A program made the translations under genes and the position numbers. DNA of 39,548 nucleotides. Source: JBBRYB01 sp038238115 (lineage in GTDB: Bacteria; Actinomycetota; Actinomycetes; Propionibacteriales; Nocardioidaceae). The DNA is taken from positions 1 to 39,548 of the forward strand of contig JBBRYB010000032.1 in assembly GCA_038238115.1 (NCBI GenBank), given 5' to 3'. Shown piece by piece: positions 24,773 through 32,914 of this stretch. The first letter of the stretch is position 1; each line of letters begins with the position of its first letter. The notes below the pieces were generated by a model. It was not told the origin of the DNA and did no database searches. It worked only from the letters and a program-made list of their open reading frames with translations.

Positions 24773-25746
24773 CTCGGCTCCTCTCCGACGCGGGCGCCGT
24801 CGAGCCGAGTTGTGCGGCGACTCACCTGGCCGTCCGGCTGCACGGCTGAGGTGGCCACCGATTGGCTGACGACGGGCTGCTGGCGCTGGACCCAGCCTCG
24901 GCGGCCCCTGGCTCGTCCGATCAGGCGGCATCCGACGTAGATCAAGAAAGCGAAGGTAGTGACGTACGGGCTGATCGGGATGCTGGTCCCCACGGCCACG
25001 AAGATGCCGCCGACCATGGCCACGAGCGCGAAAACGGTCGACAGGACGGGCACCCACAGCGGGGAGGCCGAGACCTTCATTGCCGCCGCGGCCGGGACGC
25101 ACAGCAGCGCCAGCACCAGAAGCGCCCCGACGACCTGCACCGACAAGGCGACAGCGCATCCCAGCAACACCATGAAGACAGGTCCGAGGATGACCGTCGG
25201 TACACCGCGAGCTGTCGCGACATCGGGGTCGACGCTGGCAAACATCAGTGGCCGCCAGATCACGGCCAGGACCGACAGCACGATGACGGTCGTGATGACG
25301 AGCGAAGTGAGCCGGGCCGAGTCGACGGCCACGATCTGGCCGGTGAGCAAACCGAACTTGTTCGCAGAGCGGCCCTTGTAGAGAGCGAGGAACAAGATGC
25401 CGAGGCCCAGCCCGAAGGGCATGATCACGCCGATCGCCGAGTTGCGGTCACGGGCCCGAAAGCCGAGCAGCCCAAGCAGCAGCGCCGCCAACAACGAACC
25501 GACAAACGCGCCAGTCATGAGGCTCGTCCCGATCAGCAGTGCCGCCGCGCCGCCTGCAAATGACAGCTCGCTGATCCCGTGTACGGCGAACGGCAGGTCG
25601 CGTGCCATCACCACGACACTCACGACGCCGCCGAGCACACCGAGCACGGCACCGGCGATCAAGGAGTTCCGCACGAGCGGAAGCAGCTCGCCGTAGTCGC
25701 TGAAGTTGACGATGTCGTGCCAGTTGACCTGCGCGAGCGCACTCAT
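24769..25746 (-). CDS. znuB: Zinc/manganese ABC transporter permease
   Basis: A 325-residue integral membrane protein of the ABC-3 (ZnuB/TroC) family that carries metal ions across the membrane when paired with the ATPase. About eight hydrophobic segments are visible, beginning at LIAGAVLGVLGGVVSVVVMA. The family-typical AVHGISELSFAGGAAALLIG lies near residue 55, and the later SVQVVGALLVLALLCVPAAAA near residue 205. A ~45-residue cytoplasmic tail after the last helix is basic and Gln/Ser-rich. The start overlaps the stop of znuC and the stop overlaps the start of zur, so expression is coupled. Confidence 0.93.
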   Translation of the reverse strand: MSALAQVNWHDIVNFSDYGELLPLVRNSLIAGAVLGVLGGVVSVVVMARDLPFAVHGISELSFAGGAAALLIGTSLMTGAFVGSLLAALLLGLLGFRARDRNSAIGVIMPFGLGLGILFLALYKGRSANKFGLLTGQIVAVDSARLTSLVITTVIVLSVLAVIWRPLMFASVDPDVATARGVPTVILGPVFMVLLGCAVALSVQVVGALLVLALLCVPAAAAMKVSASPLWVPVLSTVFALVAMVGGIFVAVGTSIPISPYVTTFAFLIYVGCRLIGRARGRRGWVQRQQPVVSQSVATSAVQPDGQVSRRTTRLDGARVGEEPR

Positions 25747-26651
25747 CGGCGCGTCCTGTGGTGGCCGGTGCGGTGGTGGTCGGTGTGGCCGTCACCGATG
25801 TGGTGGTGGTCGGTGAAGACGCTGGACGCCCCGAGCACCACGATCCGGTCGTCGCGGCGGATCACCTCGATGTCGGCGGCATACAGCTGCGACAACACGT
25901 CGGACCGCAGCACGTCGTCGGGCGTTCCGAGCCGGAACGCGCCGTTGCTGATGTAGAGCACGAGATCGACGATCGGCAGTACAGGGTTGATCTCGTGGGT
26001 CACGAAGAGCACTGCCGTGTCGTGCTCGCGGCGGCGCCGGTCGATCATGTCGACGACCATCTGCTGGTGGTTGAGGTCGAGTGACAGCAGCGGCTCGTCG
26101 CAGAGGAGCAGGCTGGGGTTGGTGGCGAGGGCTTGCGCGACCCGCAGCCGCTGCTGCTCGCCGCCCGACAGCTGCCCTACGGGTACGTCGGCGTAGGCGG
26201 TCGCCTCGACGTCGGCGAGCAGCTCGTCGACGCGGGCGCGACGGGCACGGCCCGGCCATCCGATTCCCCACCGATGCCCATCGATGCCGAGCCCGACCAG
26301 GTCGCGCGCCCGCAAGGGCACGTCGCTGTCGAAGCCGCGGTGCTGTGGGATGTAGCCGACCTGCGGGTTGCCCCTGCGGATGCTGCCGCCGGCCACTATG
26401 CCGGATCCGGCCGTCAGCGGCGTCAGGCCCAGCAGCGCGTTGAGCAGACTTGTCTTGCCGCTGCCGTTGGGGCCGAGGACGGCGAGGAGCTGGCCGGCTT
26501 CGACATTGAGGTTCAGGCCGGACCAGAGCACGCGGTCGCCGTACACCAGCTCCGCTCCCCGGAGCTGCACCGCGGGCTGGCGGCTTTCGCGCTGGTGCGG
26601 CGCGGGTCCGGCGGATGCCGGCGTGGTCGGTGGCGGGGCGAACTGCGTCAT
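25743..26651 (-). CDS. znuC: Zinc/manganese ABC transporter ATPase with His-rich tail
   Basis: A 302-residue ATPase from the ATG at 26651, which overlaps the znuA stop (ATGA). Walker A GPNGSGKTS, the Q-loop in VGYIPQHRGFD, signature LSGGEQQRLRVAQAL, Walker B LLLCDEPLLSLD and the switch His in FVTHE are all intact. After the ATPase domain the last 24 residues contain 8 His, in HHHIGDGHTDHH and HRTGHHRT. Such a tail is not needed for ATP hydrolysis and could bind zinc in the cytoplasm, as a sensor or store. A Pro/Ala-rich 30-residue leader precedes the domain. Confidence 0.93.
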   Translation of the reverse strand: MTQFAPPPTTPASAGPAPHQRESRQPAVQLRGAELVYGDRVLWSGLNLNVEAGQLLAVLGPNGSGKTSLLNALLGLTPLTAGSGIVAGGSIRRGNPQVGYIPQHRGFDSDVPLRARDLVGLGIDGHRWGIGWPGRARRARVDELLADVEATAYADVPVGQLSGGEQQRLRVAQALATNPSLLLCDEPLLSLDLNHQQMVVDMIDRRRREHDTAVLFVTHEINPVLPIVDLVLYISNGAFRLGTPDDVLRSDVLSQLYAADIEVIRRDDRIVVLGASSVFTDHHHIGDGHTDHHRTGHHRTRR

Positions 26652-27553
26652 GTCTGGCTCAGCGCCTTGTCGAGGCCGTCGAGGTTGCCGCTCATCCACG
26701 CGACGTAGGTGTCACCATGGGGCAGGGTCTCGGTCAGGCCGGCGGTCGGAACTCCGGCGTCCTCGGCGGCCTGACGTACCTGTTCAGTGACCGGCGATGT
26801 GGCCTGCTCGTTGTAGACGAGCGCGTCGACCCGATGGTCGTCGTACAGCCTCAGCGTCTCGGTCAATACCAGCACGGAGATGTCTCCGCCTGCCTCGATC
26901 GCCGACGTGAACGCCTCGGGCGTCACCACGTCCAGCCCGATCGCGTCGAGCAGGTAGCCGGGAACTGGTTCGGTGATACCGACGCTCAGGCCGCCGAGAT
27001 GCTTCTTGAGGGCGGCTTCCCGGTCGATGAGGGCGCGCACCTGGGCGTCGAACGCCCGGGCATTGCTGGTGTAGGTGCCGGAGTGCTGAGGGTCCACGGC
27101 CCCCAGGGCCACGGCAACCTGGTCGGCGACCTTCTGCATCGCGGGCAGGTCATACCAGACATGCTCGTTGAGTTCCCCGCCTTGCCGAGCCGCGAGACCG
27201 GAGACGTCGACCGCGTTGATCACGGCGGGATTCCCAGGCGTGCTGTCGAGCAGCTGATCCATGAAGGCGTCGTAGCCACCGCCGTTCTCGAGCACCACAT
27301 CGGCCTTGGACACCACGAGGGCGTCGCGGGCGCTCGCCTCGTAGGAGTGTGGGTCCTGGCTGGCGGAGGTGATGAAGGCCGTCACCTCGACGCGGTCGCC
27401 GCCGACGGTCGCTGCGACATCTCCGTACACATCTGTGGAGGCGACGACCTGCACCTTGGTGGGGTCCGCCGGCTGGGCGGACCCGCACGCGCTGAGCACT
27501 GGGGCGGCAACCAGGGTCGCGACCAGCGCTGGCAGCGCAGTGCCGAGGTGCAC
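26648..27553 (-). CDS. znuA: Metal-binding lipoprotein of the ZnuA/TroA family
   Basis: A 301-residue extracellular lipoprotein from the GTG at 27553, chosen because GGAAGGGG lies 7 bases upstream and the signal peptide then ends in the lipobox LSACG. It captures the metal ion for the znuCB transporter. His ligands are visible in SQDPHSYEASA and in NEHVWYDLP. At the third position, where zinc proteins usually have His, the sequence is ITEPVPGYLLDAIG, so a Glu is the likely ligand; that pattern also occurs in manganese-type members such as PsaA. A long His-rich loop, common in zinc ZnuA, is missing. Zinc is favoured by the Zur-type operator, but manganese remains possible. Confidence 0.88.
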   Translation of the reverse strand: MHLGTALPALVATLVAAPVLSACGSAQPADPTKVQVVASTDVYGDVAATVGGDRVEVTAFITSASQDPHSYEASARDALVVSKADVVLENGGGYDAFMDQLLDSTPGNPAVINAVDVSGLAARQGGELNEHVWYDLPAMQKVADQVAVALGAVDPQHSGTYTSNARAFDAQVRALIDREAALKKHLGGLSVGITEPVPGYLLDAIGLDVVTPEAFTSAIEAGGDISVLVLTETLRLYDDHRVDALVYNEQATSPVTEQVRQAAEDAGVPTAGLTETLPHGDTYVAWMSGNLDGLDKALSQT

Positions 27554-27596
27554 GGTCCAAACCCCTTCCCCGATCTGAGTGCAGGTCGAACCCCCT

Positions 27597-27625
27597 AGAG
27601 TATGAGAATCATTCTCGACAATCAA
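27597..27625 (-). promoter_or_regulatory. znuACB-zur promoter with Zur-type operator
   Basis: On the minus strand TTGATT (-35, 27620-27625) and TACTCT (-10, 27597-27602) are exactly 17 bp apart. The spacer contains the palindrome GAGAATGATTCTC (27604-27616), which resembles the actinobacterial Zur box TGAAAATGATTTTCA. A repressor bound there would block RNA polymerase directly. The start codon of znuA is about 45 bp downstream. Confidence 0.75.
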
Positions 27626-27761
27626 GTGCCCGACCCCGGGGAGAAACGCTGTCTCCCCGACGGCACCTTGTCCGCCTCTCCCCGGGATCGCGAGGTGAGG
27701 GGGTACACCTGCGCCGCCCCGGGAATCGGGAGCACGCCAACGAATCCGTCGGTCAGCGACT

Positions 27762-28192
27762 TCAGCGGGTGTAGAGCACCTTGACGCGGTCGTCCCGCAA
27801 CCACAGGCCGGCCCACACCACGACGCCGGTACCGACGGCGAAGAAGATGTTGAAGATCGGCGTCTCGTAGCTCAAGTTCACAGCGGTGGCGCCGCCGAGA
27901 TAACCGGTCAGGAGCACAGCGCCCAGAGCGCGGTGCGTGGGATGAGGTACAGCGCGAGGCAGACCGCTTCGATGCAACCAATCGTCGTGGCGAAGTACGA
28001 CGGTTGGCCGAGCTCCGCGGTAGCCCGCTGCACAGCTGGCACGTTGAGCAGGTGGATAACCCTGTCGAAACCGAGGAAAAGGGTGACGAGGGCAGTGACG
28101 ACGACGCCTGCGCGGACGGCTCCAGAGTGGCCGCCTGTGGAGCGTGCGGAGGCCTCGAGAGAGGTGGCGCTGGCGGAGGTGATGGTGGTCAT
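27762..28192 (-). pseudogene. DoxX-like membrane protein gene, frameshifted
   Basis: From the ATG at 28192 (MTTITSASATSLEAS) the frame encodes two hydrophobic segments (VVVTALVTLFLGFDRVIHLLN and IGCIEAVCLALYLIP), then stops after 94 residues at 27908. The expected remainder of a DoxX-like protein continues in another frame, GAVLLTGYLGGATAVNLSYE and VGTGVVVWAGLWLRD, to a stop at 27762. The switch falls at GCGCTCTGGGC near 27925; removing one CT restores a single ~142-codon frame, and the total length (431 bp) is two more than a multiple of three. Either a genuine CT-duplication mutation or a sequencing error. The role of DoxX-like proteins is generally unclear. Confidence 0.75.
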
Positions 28193-28298
28193 GGCGGGCT
28201 CCCAAGGTCGAGGCTGCTTTGGTGTTACCGCTTTGATCGTGGGGGCGCGGGTTTCTCATCGGTGTCGGAGGAACTCGGCTGCCGTTCGCCACGGGTTC

Positions 28299-28511
28299 CT
28301 GGCGCCTGGGCCGGAACGGCTGGCGCCTGGGCCGGAACAGCTGGCGCCTTGGGCCGGAGCGGCTGACCCATGGGCCGGAACGGCTGGCGCCTGGGCCGGA
28401 ACAGTTGACGCCTGGGCCGGAACAGTTGACGCCCCGGCCCGGAACAGTTGACGCCCCGGCCGAACAGCTGACGCCTCGGCCGGAACAGCTGACCGCTGGG
28501 CGGAAGGAGGA
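28299..28511 (-). repeat. 21-bp tandem array downstream of pmt, about 10 copies
   Basis: On the minus strand the unit contains GGCGTCAACTGTTCCGGCC. Equivalent points fall at 28301, 28322, 28343, about 28365, 28386, 28407, 28428, 28450, 28470 and 28491, steps of 20-22 bp. It begins 3 bp after the pmt stop codon and reads in the same direction as that gene. The unit is the same family as the array at 39360-39548. There are no spacers. The rest of 28193-28298 holds only the upstream region of the DoxX-like gene. Confidence 0.88.
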
Positions 28512-28513
28512 GG

Positions 28514-30232
28514 TTAGATCCAGTGCGTGAGCCACATGCGGTCGTGCCACTGCTGGTTGCTGAGCAGGTGGTCGGTGAGGATCGGGTAGAAGTAGGCGAA
28601 GTTCACCGCCACGGCGACGACGAACGCGCCGGCGACCACCGCGCCCAGTCGCCGATGGGTGGTCGAGGCGTCCGCGCGTCCGAGCAGCTTCCCGAGCACG
28701 AGGGTGACCGCGATGATCGTGAAGGGGATGATCGAAACCGCGTAGTAGTAGAAGATTTGCCGGTCGTCGTACCGGAACCAGGGCAGCCACGTCGTGAGCA
28801 CGCCGACGATGGCGATGCCGAAGCGCCAGTCCCGACGGGTCAACCAGTAGCCGAGTGCTACGAACAGCGCGAGCACCCCTCCCCACCAGAGCACCGGAGT
28901 GCCGATCGCCAGCACCTGCCTGACGCACTGCTGGCCTTCGGGGCAGTTGGCGATGACTGTGTTGTCCCCGCTCGTGGCCGCGATGCCCAACGGCCGGTTG
29001 ATGAACAGCCAGCCACCGGGGTGGGACTGGAAGGGATGTGTCTGCTCCTTGATGTAGTTCCCGGTGTGGAAGGCGTAGACCTCCTTGTGGTAGTTCCACA
29101 AGATGTCGAGGTCGTGCAGGAAGCCTTCGACGGCGTTGTGCGGGTCGTCGTTCGTCGACGTCCAGACCGGCTCGCCCTCGCCGGCCACCGGCGCGAAGGC
29201 GTCCTCGAACATCTGCGCGTGGGTGAGGAAGCCGGCCCAGGTCGCCACATAGACGACCAGCCCGACCACGACGATCGAGAAGAAGGAAGGTATGGCGTCC
29301 ACCAGCAACGACTTGGCGGCTGACCACCTCACGCCGACGGCGCGACGCATGCCGGAGTCCCAGGCCCAGGCCAGCACGCCGAATCCCGCGACCACCGCCA
29401 CCGCGCTCCACTTCGTGCCACAGGCGAGGCCGAAGCAGACACCTGCCGCAACCCGCCACGGCCGGAAGAGGAAGCCTCGGACCGGACCGAACCCGCGTCC
29501 CGACCGCACCGGTGACGTCTCGGACAGCCGTGCCATCTTGACCCTCGCCCAGTCCCGGTCGGCGACGAGGCAGTGGGTGGCGCACAGAAGCCAGAACGCC
29601 AAGAAGATGTCGAGCAGCGCGAAGCGCGACATCACGAAGTGCAGGCCGTCCAAAGCAAGCAGGAGACCGGCCACGCAGCCGAGGAGCGTTGACCCGGTCA
29701 ATCGACGCGTGAGCCGACTCAGCACCAGCACCATCAGCGTGCCGATCAGCGCGGACGAGAACCGCCAACCGAGTGGTGTCATCCCGAAGAGCCACTCGCC
29801 GAAGGCGATCATCCACTTGCCGACCTCCGGGTGCACAACCTTGCTCACCCCGTCGGCGAAGACACCGTCGGTCGTGCCGGAGTTGATCAGGGTGTCGGCC
29901 TCGCTGCCGTTCTTGTCGTTGCCGTCATTGACGAAGTTGCTCGCGTAGTGCTTGACGAGCAGTGAGTAGGCGTCCTTGGCGTAGTACGTCTCGTCGAAGG
30001 TGATGTCGTGCGGCGTCGTGATGCTCCAGAACTGCAGTACGCCGGACAGCAGGGTGATGATGATCGGCGCCAGCCATCCCCAGACCGGGTCGCTGCGGTA
30101 GTGCAGCGGTGTCAGGCGTCGCCGCATGCGGGGCAGCGGCTGGCCGTCGACCGTCTCCCCGAGCAGCGCCACCGAGCCTCGAGACCTGGCTGCGGTGACG
30201 ACGGTCGCGGGGGAGGACGGCACGCAGGCCAT
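28514..30232 (-). CDS. pmt: Dolichyl/polyprenyl-phosphate-mannose protein O-mannosyltransferase
   Basis: A 572-residue membrane enzyme that transfers mannose from polyprenyl-phosphate-mannose to Ser/Thr of exported proteins. The catalytic Asp80-Glu81 pair lies in ITFDETYYAKDAY in the first external loop, preceded by TM1 (LAPIIITLLSGVLQFW). A further external segment HPEVGKWMIAFGEWLFG and about ten hydrophobic segments follow. The loop near residues 355-420 (HKEVYAFHTGN, HPFQSHPGGWLFINRP) matches the bacterial PMT family. The C-terminal four helices resemble the PMT_4TMC region. It corresponds to Rv1002c and is divergent from rsmI, as in mycobacteria. The 35 residues before TM1 may be longer than the real N terminus. 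Confidence 0.93.
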   Translation of the reverse strand: MACVPSSPATVVTAARSRGSVALLGETVDGQPLPRMRRRLTPLHYRSDPVWGWLAPIIITLLSGVLQFWSITTPHDITFDETYYAKDAYSLLVKHYASNFVNDGNDKNGSEADTLINSGTTDGVFADGVSKVVHPEVGKWMIAFGEWLFGMTPLGWRFSSALIGTLMVLVLSRLTRRLTGSTLLGCVAGLLLALDGLHFVMSRFALLDIFLAFWLLCATHCLVADRDWARVKMARLSETSPVRSGRGFGPVRGFLFRPWRVAAGVCFGLACGTKWSAVAVVAGFGVLAWAWDSGMRRAVGVRWSAAKSLLVDAIPSFFSIVVVGLVVYVATWAGFLTHAQMFEDAFAPVAGEGEPVWTSTNDDPHNAVEGFLHDLDILWNYHKEVYAFHTGNYIKEQTHPFQSHPGGWLFINRPLGIAATSGDNTVIANCPEGQQCVRQVLAIGTPVLWWGGVLALFVALGYWLTRRDWRFGIAIVGVLTTWLPWFRYDDRQIFYYYAVSIIPFTIIAVTLVLGKLLGRADASTTHRRLGAVVAGAFVVAVAVNFAYFYPILTDHLLSNQQWHDRMWLTHWI

Positions 30233-30363
30233 CGTACGTAGTGCCTGGGCCCGTCCCTGCGGCCATCACAGCCGTCCGAGGCGGCCGAGTGCGCTTGGCT
30301 CAGGGCAAGGAGATGCCGGCTCTTGTCAGTCGTTGCCGGCGCCCGGCCTGCGATGATGCGGTC

Positions 30364-31206
30364 ATGACGTTGGTGCTGGCGGCGACGCCCATCGGTCGGG
30401 TCGATGACGCCTCACCGCGACTCGGGCGAGAGCTCGCCGCGGCTGACGTCGTGGCCGCCGAGGACACCCGGCGGCTGCGCCGGCTCGCGGCAGACCTCCA
30501 GGTCGAGATCTCGGGACGGGTCGTCTCGTATTTCGAGGCGAACGAGAAGCAGCGCACCGCCTCGCTGCTCGAGGCCCTGCGCGGCGGCGACCGCGTCGTG
30601 CTCGTCACGGACGCCGGCATGCCGAGCGTGTCCGACCCGGGCTACCGCCTCGTCGTCGCGGCGGTCGAGGCCCAGGTGGAGATCAGCGTGGTGCCGGGAC
30701 CGTCGGCGGTGCTGGCCGCGCTCGCGATCTCTGGCCTCCCGGTCGACCGGTTCTGCTTCGAGGGTTTCCTGCCGCGCAAGGCAGGCGAACGCGCTCGGCG
30801 GCTCCGAGAGCTGCGCTCGGAGCCACGCACGATGGTGTTCTTCGAGTCGCCGCACCGCACCGCCGAGTCATTGCACGCCATGGCCGATGCCTTCGGACCC
30901 GACCGTGCCGTGGCGGCGTGCCGCGAGCTGACCAAGACACATGAGGAGGTACGCCGTGGCGGTCTCGCCGAAGTGGCGACCTGGGCCGACCACGGCGTCC
31001 GTGGCGAGGTGACGCTCGTCGTGGGTGGTGCCGCGTCTGCGTCGGCAGCCGACCTGGGTGACGTGGCGCTGCGCCGGCTGGTCGACGAGGCTGTCGCGAC
31101 GGGCCTGTCCCGCAAGGACGCCGTCGCCGTCGTCGCACACGACACTGCTCTGCCGCGCAGGACCGTCTACGCCGTAGCCCACCAGCAAAACCACCCGCAA
31201 GGCTGA
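30364..31206 (+). CDS. rsmI: 16S rRNA (cytidine1402-2'-O)-methyltransferase
   Basis: RsmI methylates the ribose of C1402 in the 16S rRNA decoding centre using S-adenosylmethionine. From the ATG at 30364 it has 280 residues, the family length. The SAM-binding tetrapyrrole-methylase fold is marked by LVLAATPIGRVDDASPR, VAAEDTRRLRRLAADL, LVTDAGMPSVSDPGYRLV, VVPGPSAVLAALAISGLPVDRF and FEGFLPRKAGER. FFESPHRTAESL and CRELTKTHEEV complete the set. It stands alone on its strand between pmt and metG, the same order as Rv1002c-Rv1003. Confidence 0.96.
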   Translation: MTLVLAATPIGRVDDASPRLGRELAAADVVAAEDTRRLRRLAADLQVEISGRVVSYFEANEKQRTASLLEALRGGDRVVLVTDAGMPSVSDPGYRLVVAAVEAQVEISVVPGPSAVLAALAISGLPVDRFCFEGFLPRKAGERARRLRELRSEPRTMVFFESPHRTAESLHAMADAFGPDRAVAACRELTKTHEEVRRGGLAEVATWADHGVRGEVTLVVGGAASASAADLGDVALRRLVDEAVATGLSRKDAVAVVAHDTALPRRTVYAVAHQQNHPQG

Positions 31207-31333
31207 GGCGAGCAGCCGGCTCTGGCGAGACTGCGGTCGGATCTCTACGCCATGGCCGGCGGAACCTGGAGGTCGTCCAGCCCGAACCTTGCGGGAGACA
31301 AACGGTTCGACACGCCACCCTAGGATTGATCCC

Positions 31334-32914
31334 GTGCCAGACAACCCCCCCAAGGCGTTCTACGTCACGACACCGATCTACTACGTGACGGCCCCTCCGT
31401 CGATCGGCAACGCCTACACGACGGTGGCGGCCGACGTCCTCGCGCGCTGGCATCGTCAGCGAGGTGAAGAGGTGGTCTTCCTGACTGGCACCGACGAGCA
31501 CGGCCAGAAAGTCCTCGAGGCGGCCGAGCAGCACGGGGTCACCCCGCAGCAGTGGGCCGACAAGCTGGTGACGACGGAGTGGGCGCCGGTGCTCGAAGTC
31601 ATCGATGCGTCCAACGACGACTTCATCCGCACGACCGAGAAACGGCACACGGAGCGGGTCCGCGAGTTCTGGCAGACCATTTACGACCGCGGCGATGTCT
31701 ATGAGGGCACCTACGAGGGTCCGTACTGCATTGCGTGCGAAGAGTTCAAGCTCCCTGCCGAGCTGATCGACAGTGCGAGCGGCCTGCAGCTGTGCCCGAT
31801 CCACGAGCGCCCCGTCGAGATCCTCTCCGAGGTCAACTACTTCTTTGCCCTGAGCAGGTACGGCGACCGACTGCTCGAGCTCTACGAGGCCAACCCGACG
31901 TTCGTGCAGCCGGCCACTGCGCGCAACGAGGTGATCTCGTTCGTCAAGCAGGGACTGCAGGACCTCTCGATCTCCCGCTCCACGTTCAACTGGGGTATCC
32001 CCGTTCCCTGGGACGAGCAACACGTCTTCTATGTCTGGATCGACGCGTTGCTCAACTACGCGACAGCGGCCGGCTACGGGACGGACCCGGAGCGGTTCGC
32101 GCGGATCTGGCCCGCCGACGTCCAGCTGGTCGGCAAGGACATCCTGCGGTTCCACGCAGTGATCTGGCCCGCGATGCTGCTTGCGGCGGGGGTCGACGTA
32201 CCCCACCGGGTCTTTGCGCACGGATGGCTGCAGGTCGGCGGACAGAAGATGAGCAAGTCGAAGGCAACCGCGATCCACCCCAGCGAAATCGTCGACACGT
32301 TCGGCTCCGACGCCTATCGCTACTACTTCATGAAGACCATCGCCTTCGGCTCCGACGGCAACTTCTCGTGGGAGCACATGAGCGCGGTCTACACCAGCGA
32401 GCTGGCCAATGGCCTGGGCAACCTGGCGTCGAGGGTGACCGCGATGGTCGGCAGGTACTTCGACGGCGTACTGCCCGGAGCCACCGACCACGGTCCGGCC
32501 GAGGACCGGCTCGCCGAAGCCCTCGCCCAGACGGTGAGGGCCGCGGAGGCGGCGATCGACAAGGTCGCGATCCATGAGGCGATCGGAGCCGTGGCCGACT
32601 TCACGGCTGCTGTCAACGGATACGTGACCGAGCAGGAGCCCTGGAAGGTAGCCAAGGACGACTCGCTCGCAGGTCGGGCGCGACTCGCGACGATCCTCTA
32701 CACGGCCGCCGAGGCGCTGCGTGCGGTCGCGGTGCTGCACCGCGCCGCTATGCCCACGACCTCGGCTGCTCTGTGGAAGGCCCTGGGCGGGGACGTCCTC
32801 GGCAGGCTCGCCGACCAGCGTATGCAGGACGCGGGACGCTGGGGACAGCTGCCGGCGGGAGCCACACTGACCAAGGGTGCGGCGCTCTTTCCCCGCCTGG
32901 CCGACGATGCATGA
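31334..32914 (+). CDS. metG: Methionyl-tRNA synthetase with altered HIGH motif
   Basis: It charges tRNA-Met. The GTG at 31334 gives 526 residues; the frame before it carries no plausible family sequence. FYVTTPIYYVTAPP leads into residues 23-26 SIGN where class I synthetases normally have HIGH, followed by AYTTVAADVLARWHRQRG and LTGTDEHGQKVLEAAEQHG. KMSKS is intact at 305-309. The zinc knot is reduced to CIACEEF and CPIHERP. The core otherwise matches MetRS closely (FNWGIPVPWDEQHVFYVWIDALLNY, GSDGNFSWEHM), so function is expected. TrpRS enzymes use TIGN or similar, so SIGN may be tolerated. The stop overlaps tatD (ATGA). Confidence 0.95.
   Translation: MPDNPPKAFYVTTPIYYVTAPPSIGNAYTTVAADVLARWHRQRGEEVVFLTGTDEHGQKVLEAAEQHGVTPQQWADKLVTTEWAPVLEVIDASNDDFIRTTEKRHTERVREFWQTIYDRGDVYEGTYEGPYCIACEEFKLPAELIDSASGLQLCPIHERPVEILSEVNYFFALSRYGDRLLELYEANPTFVQPATARNEVISFVKQGLQDLSISRSTFNWGIPVPWDEQHVFYVWIDALLNYATAAGYGTDPERFARIWPADVQLVGKDILRFHAVIWPAMLLAAGVDVPHRVFAHGWLQVGGQKMSKSKATAIHPSEIVDTFGSDAYRYYFMKTIAFGSDGNFSWEHMSAVYTSELANGLGNLASRVTAMVGRYFDGVLPGATDHGPAEDRLAEALAQTVRAAEAAIDKVAIHEAIGAVADFTAAVNGYVTEQEPWKVAKDDSLAGRARLATILYTAAEALRAVAVLHRAAMPTTSAALWKALGGDVLGRLADQRMQDAGRWGQLPAGATLTKGAALFPRLADDA

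Noticed and set aside
24862..25563. 233-codon plus-strand frame opposite znuB
   Set aside because: Antisense of a clear membrane permease; the polar Asp/Arg/Gln/His-rich composition is the usual mirror of hydrophobic codons.
27602..27784. 60-codon plus-strand frame over the metal operon promoter
   Set aside because: It overlaps the operator and promoter of znuA, has no domain and no ribosome site.
27762..29816. A 684-codon minus-strand open frame
   Set aside because: It runs out of frame through pmt, has Arg/Pro/His-rich shadow composition and crosses a repeat array. Only its last ~50 codons are meaningful, as the displaced end of the DoxX-like gene.
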